A DNA stretch of 64,000 nucleotides from Epiperipatus broadwayi (taxonomy: Eukaryota > Onychophora > Udeonychophora > Euonychophora > Peripatidae): assembly GCA_028023455.1 (NCBI GenBank), contig JAQFVV010000056.1:2666001-2730000 (forward strand), written 5' to 3'. Each line of letters opens with the position of its first letter. Positions within the stretch are counted from its first letter, which is position 1. Shown here piece by piece: positions 1-12,779 of the stretch. The position numbers and the translations under genes were made by a program. The notes under the pieces were generated by a model. It saw nothing but the letters and a program-made list of their open reading frames with translations, did not search any database and was not told where the DNA came from.

Positions 1-660
1 CTTCTGATGATCACTTGTATTGAATTTATTAAGTATCTTGAAATATGTCTTTTCTATTAGTCAAAATATAGTCCAATTCTGCTGTATCTTTATTTGGATG
101 CTGTGTCCATTTTCTTTTAATATTTTTTAAAAAGAATTCATAATATAAAGTTTTTCTTTTTCTGTAAACTCCACAAGACTTTGTCTTCTCTCATTTCTAT
201 TACCATAACCAACTTTATCTTTCAACTGTTTACCAAGTTTAGCATTAAAGTGTCTCATAACAATTTTTGGTTTGATCAAAAACCCTTTGTACATCCATAT
301 ACAAATCCGATACTACTTCATCACTATGAGAACTTGTTGGGGGTATAAACCTGAATTATTTGCATCTGGTATCTACTATAAACTTCAATAACTAATCTTG
401 CCATTGTGTCTGATATACCATCAATATTCACAATGTTGGTCTTCCACTTTTTATTTATAATGAATCCTACTCCACTTATATTTCCAATATTTATGCTTTT
501 GTAGTAGAATACATGTCTACTTTTTCAATCAATTGTCCTTTCACATTTTTTTTAACTTCACAAAGTTCAATAATGTCTCATTTAATATGAAATAATTTTT
601 CTTCCAATTCTTGTAATCTTCCTTCACATAAAAGTGATTTGCAGTTGTAAGTACTTAAAT
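1..660 (-). pseudogene. RTE-like LINE, apurinic endonuclease domain, broken and cut by window edge
   Basis: Read on the minus strand in shifting frames, this matches the N-terminal endonuclease of the LINE group often annotated as craniofacial development protein 2-like (RTE/CR1-like). Landmarks in order are CEGRLQELEEKLFHIK near 625-580, LCEVKK near 560, PTSSHSDEVV at 311-341, GYGNRNERRQSLVEF near 210-160, ELDYILTNRKD near 80-45 and the catalytic SDH at 7-15. The domain cleaves target DNA for target-primed reverse transcription. In-frame stops and at least one frameshift make it dead. The reverse transcriptase part should lie to the left of the window. The order of motifs and the SDH end make the identification firm; the exact clade is inferred. 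Confidence 0.82.
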
Positions 661-836
661 AAAAGATCAGCATCAAATGGCAGTGTGGCATTCAGGGGGT
701 TCTTATCATTCTCTGCCTTTGCCACCAATCCTGCCTTGGCCAATGACTTTACAGACTTCTTGGAATAAAGGCCATGATTTATATTTGTCTGCCATGATTG
801 TAAATATCTATTAGAATTTTTTTTCATTATACACAT
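624..836 (-). pseudogene. Upstream leader/N-terminal part of the RTE-like LINE
   Basis: A 70-codon open stretch lies directly upstream of the endonuclease homology. Its C-terminal end overlaps, in another frame, the sequence that begins the endonuclease domain. I see no known domain in it. It is most simply the 5' part of the same degraded LINE, either 5' UTR or the start of the polyprotein. Confidence 0.4.
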
Positions 837-840
837 TCAG

Positions 841-2390
841 TCCGCCTTCAAGAAAACTCAACTAATATTTTAGTTAAGAGCTATCAGGCAACTGGGACAA
901 AATACCATAAACTCAGCATACTGGCTAATGCATGTTGGTGAGCAGCTCATCCATGTTCATATATTATATGAATAGTCACATAGTAATAACAGCTGCAACA
1001 CTGATAATGTATAGAGTGACCATTAGAAATTTTCCCAGCATGAATCCTTTAAGACCTTCAAGTGGAATTAAAGGATCTTCATTCACTTAACAGCAAACTT
1101 CTTTCTGAAGCCCATGTGGTATTATGCAATATATTTATTTAAATATGGACTGACATACTAGAAGGTAATGTTCTTAATGTTAGTTGCTGTTATTAGCATT
1201 TGCATTTTAAATATTAAGATTTAGCTATTGTAGGATATAGTTTGGGTACAATAAAATACCCTTTGTTTTCCAGCTATATCAATTGAAGTTTATCATCTTT
1301 ATTAATATTTTATTAACACCATGAGATAACATTAAATTTGATTTATCTATAATTTAAAATCTAGAATCTGCTAGCTATATAATTATTATTATATGTCTTT
1401 ATTATTCTATATTTCTTTATTATTCTATACATTATACAGCTATATTTATTTTATAACCCTGAGATATCATTAATCCATATTTATATTACTATCTATCTTT
1501 AAAGCATACAAATCTTTTGTTACATTGATAGAGTTATTTGCTTATTAATTATATTAAGAATTTGTTAATTATCATTCAGTTTTCTTGATTAGTTGCAATG
1601 TCATACTTCATATTTTGACCATTACAGTATAAAAGCAAATACTAATATATTTAAGAAAATTGCTATTGACAATAAACAATTCTAATTATCATCACACTTA
1701 GTCAGCATGAAATCAGTGACATAATGTAATTTGAGGAAGATTTAACTGAATGTTTATTTACCTGAGAACACTGGAGTGAAAAAAATAATCTACTTACTCT
1801 AGAGAATTACTCAAATTTTGTTATGTAAAGTGCTTAAGCTTTTTTTATATCATTTAACTGTTATAATAAAATAATGTTCAGAGTATGGGTCATAAAGAAC
1901 TTCTTTGGAATAGTTATAATATTAATGAGATTTATAAACTATTCACATTAGACTATTTGACCATTACAATTTAAACACTTCTCTGTTCATTGAGTTGAAA
2001 GTCTAATGTGATATGGATATCTGTCAACAATAAAAGCAATGCTTTCCAGATTCCCAAGATGATAATAATTAGTATCTGATAGTATGTAAATTTCATAAGT
2101 GATTTCAAATATTTTATGAATTCTAATTTTAATGTCATCTTTTTATTGTAAAAAATATTGTAAAGTATATATTATGTCATCTGTCTCTAAATTTTGATAA
2201 TTTTTTTCAATGGCTTGTATTTCTTGCTATAAGAATTTAGCATTAACCTCACAGAGATTACAGTCAAAAATTGCACTGGTAATTGCATATATCCAAGAGA
2301 TACATTTTTTATTAGTTCATGCTAAAATGTGAAAAAAAATATTTAAAACTGTTACAATAAAGAAATTACATAAATCTATAATTTGTTTCT
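841..2390. other. AT-rich stretch without recognised gene
   Basis: No long open frame, RNA gene or structured repeat was seen. The sequence is A/T homopolymer-rich with frequent stops in all frames. Confidence 0.5.
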
Positions 2391-2394
2391 TTTT

Positions 2395-2893
2395 ATATTT
2401 TTCTGCACTATCTGTAATAATTTAGTAAATGTTTACACATTTAACAACAGAAAGTTTTTTTTGATGTTATAAATATTTATTTTATTCAGCTAAATGCTTT
2501 CAATACTAAATGTATCATAGTCATACATTTGTTCTGGGAGAGATGACAGAAAGAGAAAGGTGAAAGAGGCCTGATCTATAGCCAAAGATATTTACATCAT
2601 AAATAAAACTAACATTCTTCTTTATAAAAATGGCATCTATAATTTTCTTTGCACTTATTGCAATGTTAATTAACTATTGAAATTCAATTTTATGCTAATT
2701 TGATTAACAATAAACTAAACAACCTTAAAATGAGAGCTTAACTAACTTTAATTGTATAATGTTAGTATTGAAAGTGCTTAGCTGAATAAAATAAATATTT
2801 ATAACATCAATAAACCTGTTCCATTGTTAAATATCTAAACATTTACTAAATTATTAATATAGAAATTATTAAACAAAGAAATGTAAAAATATA
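2395..2893. repeat. Diverged inverted repeat (foldback element)
   Basis: Left arm about 2395-2510 and right arm about 2758-2893 are reverse complements with substitutions and small indels. The best-matching block runs from the TTTAGTAAATGTTTA motif through GATGTTATAAATATTTATTTT to GCTTTCAATACTAA. A spacer of about 250 bases contains no ORF. The structure resembles a short non-autonomous foldback or MITE-like element. No clear terminal target duplication was seen. Confidence 0.6.
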
Positions 2894-5490
2894 AAGGTCA
2901 TGATCCAAAAAACTTATAGCAGAAGTTGAGTGAATCCAGAAATGCATTTGTTAATAAGTGCTAAAATGTGGGGGAAAATTTAAACCTGTAAATGTGCCTT
3001 TATTATATTTATTTTCAGTTACAATCTAGAAATTGATTTTACAATTCTACTAATGACTTCAGAGTTTGCAATATCTCTCATATTTACACATCCTTACAAA
3101 ATGTGCTATAATCAAACTGATAGGTTAATCATTATGGTTTAATATTAGTCGCATACAAATGCACAAATAAATAGTCATGATCTTGAAAATTTGATGTATG
3201 TAATAATATTTAAGAAAAAGTTTGCTTGTATCTTTCAGACCAACCATGACTCCCAGAAGATTAATGTCTAGGACAAATATGCAATACTCTTTCAAATATA
3301 TTCAGACATATCTTGTGACACATAAATAGTTTTGTTTTTAATTTTACTTAATTATAGCCTCCATATAGATTTTTTGCTTCTTATCATATATTCAATTAGC
3401 GTACACAAAACAATATTTTTGAATTTTTTGCATATGTCTAATTTTTTTGGAATAAAACTATAAGACTTGAATTAAAAAGGATGATTGGTAATCTGAACCA
3501 CCAAGTTTTTCAGAAATATTAAATAAGGAGACTTTAAAGCAAAATCAAGATCGAGAAATTTACTTATTAAATCAGCACTATATTTTTAGAGTCCTTCAGA
3601 AAGACTAATTGCTATTTCATCATTTTTAATCTTATCCCCAAAATATTCATAATCTTATTAATAATCTGTTTTTATAATAATAATTGTACTCAATTATCAT
3701 TTGTAACTTAGCAAACGTCCCCATTGAAACCTTTAAAAATTTTAAAATTTTCATTGGCTTTTGTAACACCAATTTAATTGCACTTAAATATTTCTTAATT
3801 ATCTATCAGCAATAGCTTTCTGAAAGTTTTCAACTTCAAAAATCATTGAGAAGACATTTTTAAATTGAAATTTTATTATCACCTGAATAATAATATCATT
3901 TGATGAATAGTTTTAGAAATGTTATAATGTTCTAACATTCAAGTGGCAAATTAAACATGACTATTACATTCAATTTGATCAACTATATATATAAATTTAC
4001 TCACTGAAAATCAATCCAGAAATATTTAGTTTTTGAGTTCACTATTTTATTGTTGCACCAAAACCCTATAGAATATAAACATTTCAAAAGTAATATTTTA
4101 AGCATTTAAATTGGTTTATCTTTATTCTACATTCAAGAGTTTTTTAAAACAATTAGGGCACAGTTGGTTATGAATTTCTTATTTGCTTCATTATTACTTC
4201 TGTAATAGTCAATATACTATTAACCTTTGAGATCACCGCCATCTTGAAAGTCAATCTGAATATTAAGTATATTTAAAATATTCTAAAATAACATCTATGT
4301 TGATAATGCTAATTATTATTATTAACATACAGATAAGTAATATTAATTAAATGGCAAATTTATATATTTATACATGTTAGATATATAATTTTTGATTCCA
4401 AACTGAGGTTAAAACAAAGTGATCAATATTAAATGTCAGATGAAATGCATCTATCATTTAAATATATTTGTCGATTATTTAAATAACTTATAATGTGATT
4501 CAAAATATTTAAATTAATACTTATTTCAGTTTTATAATTCAAATATGATTAGTGAATCGAAATTCAATTAAAACTTTTTAAAAACTTCTCTTAATATAAA
4601 TATTAGTGGAAAAATAAGGGAGACGGGGATTGTAATTAATTCAGTTTGAAATTGCACTTTGCAAAGAAATAAAAAAACTTTTTGATTTTGACTTTTAAAA
4701 CTTTTTTTAAATAATGAAACTTCAATTTCACTTTAAAAAATATTCGCCCATTTAAAATGAGTACATAATTAATTTCTAAAATTGTCGTATGTTGAATTAA
4801 AATTAGAATTGATAGAATACTAACAACAACTGATTATGATAAAAACAAAATAGATAAAAAACATTTGCAACGAAGATATAAAATGAATATCAAATTGTAA
4901 TTTAAATCAGAGATTTGTTTTAAGTCATTTTGGAATCATAAATCAACCAATTAATGAGATTGGGTATATTAAATTTACAGAAAAAATAATCAAAAAGTTA
5001 AAAAAAATTCACATTAATATGCAAATGTAACTTAGCTGTCTGTCCTCAGAACTGACAGAGCAAACAAATGAAACATTAATGACCAGTTGGAAGAGGGACG
5101 ACTATTTTTATGCTAATTTTATGATCAGAGGATGAGTAAATTATTGAGTTTGTTCAAGAGAAATATTGAACTAAGTAATACTAATCATTAAGTTGTAATA
5201 ACAGATTAAGGCTAATGTCTAATTTAATATTTGAAATATTATAAATTTTTTACATTTGTGAGTATTTACACACACACACATACACAGACATATTATTCAC
5301 ACATAATAAATATTAAAATGTTTTTTTATTAATCTAATTAACATTTATAGGCAAAAACACAAAAATAAAATTTAAAAATAATTAGTAGTGGTAAATAGAT
5401 TTTGCAATAAATAAATTTAATCATATGTATAAATATGTTTTTCAATTGTTCAAATACAATGAAAACCTTCAAGATATATTGGTTATGATT
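2894..5490. other. AT-rich stretch without recognised gene
   Basis: Only low-complexity sequence was seen, including a short CA run at about 5271-5282. No protein or RNA gene is recognisable. Confidence 0.5.
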
Positions 5491-5494
5491 CTCA

Positions 5495-5700
5495 TTTGGC
5501 ATATCGACGACGTGGCGTTGTAGTTATGCCGGACAAAGATTTATCCGACTGAATAAATCTTGACTTTCCAGGTCAGGAATAGTACTTACGATTTATATTT
5601 TTTCAGGAGGACGATTTTTAGCTAGCCAAGCTAGCTATCCGTTGGCGGGCGGTAAGTAGATCAACCACTTAATTTTGATTGGCCAGGATGAATATCTATG
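5495..5700. other. GC/CpG-rich islet, possible exon or regulatory remnant
   Basis: This 200-base patch is far richer in G+C and CpG than its surroundings. It contains CGACGACGTGGCG, a GCTAGCCAAGCTAGC hairpin and GGCGGGCGG. On the plus strand a pyrimidine tract ending TTTTTTCAG (5606) and a GGTAAGT donor (GT at 5652) bracket 45 bases that are open in one frame. On the minus strand a short frame ends ...TTTPRRRYAK and stops at about 5499. A GTAAGT (about 5590) to TTATTCAG (about 5550) pair could mark a 41-base intron there. The two readings conflict, and neither protein is recognised. Confidence 0.25.
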
Positions 5701-5956
5701 TGATGATTATAAAAATAAAAAGAAAGTGATTACAATATGATGCGACTTTCATCACTAATGAGGGAGAGCTTATACATTTTAGCAATACATTTTGTTTTTA
5801 GAAATAGGGATACACTAGTATATATACAGTACATATGTAAAATGATAAAAAAAATCAAGTCAGATGTCACATGACTTAATTTAATAAAGCTTGTATTTAC
5901 AAATGTTATATAAGAGCTCCCAAATTAAGGTCTTAACAAGCTTTGAGAATATCCTC

Positions 5957-5998
5957 AACCCCAGACCAGTTTCTGCTTCTGGCAGCTCAATGAGGTGC
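5957..5998 (-). ncRNA. Degenerate hammerhead ribozyme motif, family C left arm
   Basis: On the minus strand the order is CCUCA, a core reading UUGAGCU where CUGAUGA is expected, a GC/AGAAGC hairpin region, then GAAACUGGUC followed by UGGGG. The 3' half is good: GAAA, a helix III of ACU/GGU type, and a GUC cleavage triplet. Helix I pairs CCUCA with UGGGG. The mutated 5' core makes it probably inactive. Confidence 0.5.
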
Positions 5999-6139
5999 CA
6001 GGATATTCAAGCATTGGATTAAAAATACTAGGACAAGCCCAGCACTTTATCTAATGTATAACTATTGAGTAGAAAATCTGAAATTGTCAGACATCCATAT
6101 GTCTTCCACTTCAGCTATCTAACTTAAATAGCCATATGG

Positions 6140-6343
6140 GACTGAACTAAGTTCAGATACACCATATATTAATAGCTTTAGCAATATAAAATCGCCAAAG
6201 CCTTAATAGCAAAAACTAAAATGATAAAAATCAAGTCATGTAATATGAGACTGAACTAAGTTCAGATACGCCATATATTAATAGCTTTAGCAATATAAAA
6301 TCACCAAAGCCTTAATAGCAAAAAATAAAATGATAAAAAATCA
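6140..6343. repeat. 109-base tandem duplication inside family C left arm
   Basis: Two head-to-tail copies begin with GACTGAACTAAGTTCAG at 6140 and 6249. Both run through the CCATATATTAATAGC and AAAATGATAAAAA segments. Only the left arm of the inverted repeat has this duplication, so it arose after or during formation of the inverted pair. Confidence 0.75.
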
Positions 6344-6586
6344 CATGACTTGATTTTTTATCATTTTATTTTTTGCTATTAAGGCTTTGGTGATTTTATA
6401 TTGCTAAAGCTGTTAATATATGGTGCATCTGAACTTAGTTCAGTCCCATATGGCTATTTGAGTTAGATAGCTGTATTGGGAGACATATGGATGTCTGACA
6501 ATTTCAGATTTTTACTCAATATTTATACATTAGATAAAGTGCTGGGCTTGTCCTAGTATTTTTAATCTAATGCTTGAATATCCTGG

Positions 6587-6626
6587 CACCTCACTGATGA
6601 TTCTAGAAGCAGAAACCAGCCTGGGG
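6587..6626 (+). ncRNA. Hammerhead ribozyme motif, family C right arm (probably inactive)
   Basis: CCTCA (6588-6592) is followed by a perfect CTGATGA core (6593-6600 region), a short TTCTAGAAGCA hairpin segment, then GAAACCAGCC and TGGGG. Helix I CCUCA/UGGGG is intact. The cleavage triplet reads GCC instead of NUH, so U16.1 is lost and self-cleavage is unlikely in this copy. Confidence 0.55.
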
Positions 6627-6660
6627 TTGAGGATATTAGCTTGTTAATAGCTTATTTTGC

Positions 6661-8090
6661 TAGCTCTATATATAATACATATGTAAAGACATAATATCAA
6701 ATATATTATTAAGCATAATAAAAAAAAGTTGGTATTAAATTTATAAAACTATTATAGCAATACTAATTATATAAATAAATATTAAGTTATAGCTAGTTTG
6801 GAGCATATTCCTATCCACAATAGCATATACCTTCATTAGGGTTTGGCTGATACTGTACACTGGCCTGCTTAATATTTGTTTATGTGATTAGTATTGCAAT
6901 AAGTATTAGTATAGTATATTATATTTCATTTTAGTTTTGAATATAAAAACAAGGATTAAATTGGTGTGTGTAAAAGTTCTACTAACAAATTTTCTAAAAT
7001 AAATAAATTGTAATATAAAATTTAATCCAAAAATTCAAAGTATAAGCAAACAATCAATCAAGCATACAACTGCTAGCCAATTTGTAAGAGAAACAGAAGA
7101 GGCTGCTTAATGCAAAAAAAATCTTAAAAATCATACCAAATGCATTTGAAATATTATTTCAGATAAAGGCCAATCGAAATGCAAAAAGTTAGATCATATA
7201 ATTTCAAGTGCAATCTAATGATAAAAAATAAAATCATAAAGCAATTTCTTACCATATCAAAGATGTAAATGTGAGAAACCATATGTTTTATTACCTATGA
7301 ACTTTATAAAATATGTAAAGTATAATCAAGAAAATTTGTTTTAAGAATTATAGCTGAAGCAAACTTCATTCCAAAGATATAAAATTATAAACTACATGAT
7401 TAGCTTGCTTGCAATGGCTATTTTGTAGTACATTTTACATTTAATCTTTTACATTTACTATTAGAACTTGCATATGTTTTGATTATATTGGACATTTTAA
7501 GATCATATGAGGAGAGTGGATTGATTTTTTTCTTTCTAGTTGTCTTAAACCTCTTAAAATCTAGTATGAAACTTTAATTGTCTATCTAATGAAATTTTTT
7601 GTAATAATATTTGTAATCAACTTTCTACAGTTTATATTCTCTCTGTCACTTCACCAAACTCTCGTATTTCAATATTCTATATCATATATAATTTTTTTCT
7701 AGGTATTTTAAATCTTTTGATATTCAAATTAAGCTTCACCTATTCCATACATCTATTAATTTTTTTCAGTGATAATAGTGCTATCTGTTTGCTCTCTCAC
7801 TCATATATTTTATTTTCTGTCATTCTTATTAACATGAAACTGTCCTTACTTTGATGTCTCTAATACTATTTGTTCAATTATGAAATCCATAAGTAAGCAT
7901 TGATATAATATGTTTATTAAAAACTATCCTTTTCAAGAATATTAATATTTTTAGTTTTAATATAAAGTTACATTCAAATGTACATTAAACAAGTTTAATT
8001 TTATGACTAATTTCACCTATTACATTTTTCATGATTAAATTGATAATCTGATTAAAGTGTTCATTGTTTTTATATGTTATATGTTTGCCA
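6661..8090. other. AT-rich stretch without recognised gene
   Basis: No ORF, RNA or repeat family was recognised here. Confidence 0.45.
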
Positions 8091-8099
8091 GTAACTATA

Positions 8100-10709
8100 C
8101 TTGGAATTTTAGGAGAGGCTGATCTGGTTGGTGGTATCTAGTATTCAGTGAATAAGATCTATGAGATATGGCATTAAATGAGGAGTTTTATTTGTAGGGA
8201 TTACTTTCAGCAGGCACTGGAGGTTTTGGAAACAGTTAATAATAACTGCTATTAAGTTAATAGTTTTTTTATGTGTAGAACCCCTGAATGCTGTGCAAGC
8301 CTAGACCATTATACAATTGTTGGCAGTTGATCTGTTTTACAGATATTGATATGGTCTTGAAGCACCAAGGCGATTTATTGCACATTGGAGTTGGTGGCAG
8401 AAATGAACATCTGTGAAAATTTAATAATAGGTGCATAGTATGTGACTTTTGTCATTGTATGAGTATTGAACAAGTGTATCTTGGAGTAAATTGATAGATA
8501 CATCTTAGAAAGTGGGATGGTAATTTGCAGTACAGAATCTTGTAACTTGGTTTGTATTATGAGTCTCATACCAAGGAATACTTTGTAAAAGGGAAAGTCA
8601 AAGACTGGATGGGGTTGTCTTGTAAAACTTGGGATTTGTTTCTTTGTAAACAGAGTTTCATACAGTAGTTTTTGGGATTAAATTAAGTTTTTAGGCTTTT
8701 GTGTAATCATTAAGAATGGTTTGTAATATGTAAAGTTGTTTCTGACAAGGCAGGAAAATAGTGATGTCATACATGCAGGCTATTTTAGAAATATATTGCT
8801 AGAGATGTGGAATTTTGATTCCAGTAATTTTATTATGTATTAGTTGTAAAAGCAAATTTATATAGAATGTAAAATGTATTGAATTTAGGGGCAACCCTTG
8901 TGAGATTGATTGTGTAGGATTGAAGGCTGGAGAATTTTTACCATTAAGATAGATGTGTAACACACAATTTAGAAGGAGGTTAGTGATTGGGCATAACAGA
9001 GTAGGTGAGATGATGTTTTTAGTGAGTATTTGAATATCAGATGTGTAACACACAATTCAGAAGGAGGTTAGTGTTTGGGTATAACAGAGTAGGTGAGATG
9101 ATATTTTTAGTGAATATTTGAGTAAGTTAATTGACATGGAATCAAAAGCTTCTTGTATGTCAAGCTGGATTGCAATAGGACTGTGTTTTTTATTTTTTTG
9201 AACTGAGCTTAGAGTTGTCATAAATATGAATACTGCTTGCCTGGTAGAGGGAGCATTTTTTGGTAAACTGTAGATGTAATAATAATGGAAGGATATGTGG
9301 CTCAATTTGGTCCTCAAGTATTCCAATGGTAGTGGGTCTATGGAGATAGGTTGAACATTGGCTAGGTCAGATATAACCAGGTTTTTTTAGTGAAAGGTAC
9401 TATATAGGCAATTGGATTCAAACCTTTTACAATATATATGCTATGGGATAGGAAATTAGATGCATCACAAATACACAGCATAATGAAATGACTAATGGGA
9501 ATTTCATGAGGCCAAGAATGACCAGTATTTTTAATAGTGGCAAGTTTGATAGCAAATTGGCTGATTTGGAAAGGCATAGTAGTTTCCGGTGGTCCAAAAA
9601 GTATGGTTTGAAAGTTTTTTTTAAAGTGCAAGTATATAGGGTGGATCATATTATGTCCAGTACCTATGTCAGTCTGAATTGTCATAGGAAGCCTTTAATG
9701 AGAATGAGTGACCCAACATTCAGTGTATGCATGCTCTTGTCCACTTGTGCTGCTAGGTTAGGAAAATCTCTTTTTTTGATTCCAAGGTAATCTTTCAGTT
9801 GTCTTCAGACATAATTGTAAATTAAGTGAGCCTCATTAACCATTGATGTGTTGAATGGATGTAACTTATCAGCCAATGCTAGAAGATGCAGATGTGAGGG
9901 GAATCATCATGTTAAGTGTTGTAAATTAAATAATAATAGATGTATGAAGACAAGATACTTCTGAACTAGGTCTATAGTTGTTTTATGTACGGTTCTTTAA
10001 CAAAGATATAGGATTCAGAGAACATGAACTCAGTAGTAAACAAGCGACAAATCATAGTGATTATTTGAATGGATGTTGCCTGGAGTTCATAAGATTAAGT
10101 GTGATAGCTTGGGCAGAATAGTCTGAGACTGGAGTGGAATTAATGTTGATGATGCAATATTGAAGAGTAAAACATAGGACAGTAAGTATGGATGCTGGTT
10201 GTTATGAAAAGTTATTAAAGCAAAACCCTGGGAACTCATTAGTGGGAAACTTAAGAGATACAACAATTTATTTATAAAAGTTGGGTAATTTAGATTAAAA
10301 TTACCTTTTAATATTGTTGGTTATGGGCTAGTTGCAAGAACTGAATTGATAGTTTAGACGATATATGTGATGACTGTAGGGCCAGCAGGAATATAGACAA
10401 ATATTATCTTTAGTGCTATTATATGGTGGTGAAAAATGGTAATTAGTAAGTGCCCATCAATATATAGAAATTTTAGATGACTTGAATTGGTAATTGAAGG
10501 TGATGAAAATATCAGAGCCTGCAGATGGAGAGGAAGTATCTTTGGAGCAAACACAGAAGCCATATCTATGAAGGTAATCAGTGGGATAAATTTGAGATCC
10601 TCTATAAATTTTGTTTTTTTAATAATTAAAGGAAATGATGTATGTAATTGATATAGGTGTGATGGTAATTGAGGCCATTGGCATTGATCTCTATTATTTT
10701 TAGTTTCAT
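8100..10709 (-). pseudogene. ORF2 of an L1/Tad-like LINE: APE endonuclease plus reverse transcriptase, broken
   Basis: The presumed start is an ATG at 10709, opening MKLKIIEINANGL, the typical first strand of APE-type LINE endonucleases. Further in frame-shifted pieces come a VYIPAGP motif (VYAP-like, near 10390), the RT palm-A region with LDIQEAFDSM (near 9150), a QGLPLNSI segment (near 8890, normally QG-PLSP), and a post-RT segment with LSIYSKIHLFNTHTMTKVTYYAP (8490-8430). Stops and frameshifts interrupt all domains, so it cannot encode active enzyme. It would have supplied nicking and target-primed reverse transcription. The strand-asymmetric G+T richness of 8100-12700 matches one old element. 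The L1 or Tad1 assignment is inferred from the post-RT motif. Confidence 0.78.
8951..9124. repeat. 88-base tandem duplication inside the LINE reverse transcriptase
   Basis: Two adjacent copies start AGATGTGTAACACACAATT at 8951 and at 9039 and differ at a handful of positions. Because 88 is not a multiple of three, the duplication shifts frame. It falls between the RT palm-A piece and the QGLPL piece. Confidence 0.85.
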
Positions 10710-11229
10710 GGAATATAAAGAGGGTTAATGATGCTGGCGGGTTTTTTTTTGAAAGTTAGAGATTGTAAAATGGCGTTTGATTCTGCTAATGTGGAGAATC
10801 AGTGGGTACAATTGTTGTTGATCAATTGCTATTGAGGATAATTTATGAGTTTTGTTGGAGGAGGATCATATTGGGATAATGTTAATTCTGATTTGGAGGG
10901 TGAGCAATGTGGGTAATCAGGTTAATACAATATGGTGGTGGTCTGCATGGTCTTGTAGAGGTTGTTGGTGATGAGTGATATGTAGTCTGTATCATTAGAT
11001 TTTTTTGTTAGTGATTTTTCTTAGGCCATCAAGGTTTTATTATGATTTCATTAGGAGTTGGGTGTAAAGGGAGAAGTAGTATAGATGATAGATATGGTGC
11101 AATTGTTTCTATGATATTTATTGAAGTTTTGTTTCTTATAATGTGTTGATTCTGTATTTTGATATGGGTCCATCTCATCATGAGGCTGAGAACTCATGCT
11201 ATATATAACCTGGCATTTTTATTGCATCA

Positions 11230-12389
11230 GGAAGGGGTGGTAGGTTGACTAGATTCTGAATGCAAAGTTGATTATGCATACACAATGGGAACATACTGAA
11301 GCATTTGTACTGGTATGGGAGTGGAATCCATTGACATCAAGTGTTCATTTGGTGTGGGATGGGTGGCTAACTAGGAAGTTGTTGAATCACCAGGCTAGCT
11401 GTTGTTGTAGGCCTCAGCTGAAGAATAGCCAGATTCAAATTGGTGGTTGGTTGTTTGCTAGGGATAATTGTTTAATAAAGGTGGAACTGGTAGGTTAAAG
11501 CACTGAGTTGCCAGATGACCCTGCTGTCCTGAGGCATAGCATTGATGTTTTAAACGATGAATGTATAAATATAAAGTTGCCTCTTGGTCAAGAATTTGGG
11601 TAGGGATTGTATTTAGGTCAATCCTCTGGATGCAGTTGAAATTTTCAATTAACTGTTGCCTGGAATAGGTACAGGGGTATCCTTAATAAGAATTGATTGA
11701 GAAAAGATGACTTTGCCACAGAGCTGCATCATCCATTGGAAATCTTGTGGAATGTATCCAAGTAAGTATTTTTCCAACACCCCAGTGATGCAGTTGTTCT
11801 GATTTAGATCAATTGATATCAGCACATAGTTTCCAAGTGTTTTGATTTGACTTTGGAAATGCTCCCTCTGGTAGCCTAGAAAAATTCAATCACTAGGTAC
11901 ATAGGATTTGGATGATCATTTATCTTACTGATTAAATCCCACATCCCATGTATTGTAATGGTATCATAGAGAAGTTGCTGAGGGAATTTGTAAAAAGATA
12001 CATTCATATCTGTGACTTATAGCACCAGAGACTGGGGTAAAATACATCCCTTAAATGTTGAATAAAGATCCCAGGGGATAATGCTGAGGATCACTAATAT
12101 TTGCTAGTGTTTCTGAGGTCCAATCAATGGTGGGAGGGGATGGAGCTATTATAATATTTAAGTCCAAATCTGTGATATCATTGAGAGTAGTTTTGTGAAA
12201 ATATGGAATTGACCTTGGAGTGTTTGGGATTACATTGTTGTTACTATGGATTGTTTGTACATTATTGCTGATCACATTTGCATATGTTTTTTTAGAACTT
12301 GTACTTTGATCTTTGGAGCAAGTAATATCATTTAAACCTATATCCTGGTTAACCTGTAAAATTTTGTGCACCACTGCTGACATTTCCAT
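11230..12389 (-). pseudogene. ORF1 (gag-like, zinc knuckle) of the L1/Tad-like LINE, broken
   Basis: A 112-codon open segment begins with an ATG at 12389 and ends at 12051. It has a Ser/Thr/Asn-rich N-terminal region. Continuing in other frames, a HGMWDLISKIND-like block (about 11950) is followed by a CCHC-like knuckle at about 11505-11545. The knuckle reads C-YA-S-GQQG-H-LATQ-C, so the second cysteine is replaced by serine. ORF1 proteins of this type bind element RNA and package it. It sits upstream of ORF2 on the same strand, as expected. The function is inferred from order and knuckle spacing. Confidence 0.62.
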
Positions 12390-12730
12390 CTGTTTGGTTA
12401 GGATTTGGAATTTGGTTTATTAAGCTGTTGATATTATTTGAGCTTATATTCTTGTTGCTATGGGATTTTTAAAAATTTGTAGTTTGACCTTTGGAAAAAG
12501 TAATATTATCTGAATCTATACTTTGGTTACCATGGAGAATTTGTTCTGAGATGACATTTCTGTAAGTTTGTTTAGGATTTTGATTTTTTTTTCTTTGAAG
12601 CTGTTTGTATTATTAGACATTATATCCTTGTTATCATGGAGAATTTGCACATCATTGCTAATAAAGTTTTAATATGTTTGATTAAAATCTGGACTTTGAG
12701 AATTCATAATATTGGGGAGATATTTGATCA
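12225..12730. repeat. Degenerate repeats in LINE 5' region
   Basis: A motif like GGTTACCATGGAGAATTTG followed by a GACATTTCTGTAAGTTTG block recurs about four times (near 12230, 12345, 12520 and 12625). Spacing is uneven, roughly 105-180 bases. These are probably old repeats of the ORF1 N-terminal or 5' UTR region. Confidence 0.5.
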
Positions 12731-12779
12731 TGTGATAGCTCCATCACCATATTTGAACTTGATTAAATGATTTCTTTTT

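Larger units (their letters stand above)
5930..6660. repeat. Family C inverted repeat carrying hammerhead-like motifs
   Basis: Left arm about 5930-6343 and right arm about 6351-6660 are inverted copies with a 7-base spacer (6344-6350). The left arm contains an extra tandem duplication of its inner end, with a 109-base period. Both arms hold a CTGAACTTAGTTCAG motif, also seen in families B and D, and a hammerhead-like segment near the outer end. No ORF is present. This is a non-autonomous element. Confidence 0.75.

Noticed and set aside
5271-5290. Short CA repeat as a regulatory site
   Set aside because: Simple repeat with nothing around it to support a function.
9488-9790. Plus-strand 100-codon frame within the LINE
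   Set aside because: It lies antisense to the LINE reverse transcriptase, whose minus-strand motifs explain the open frame.
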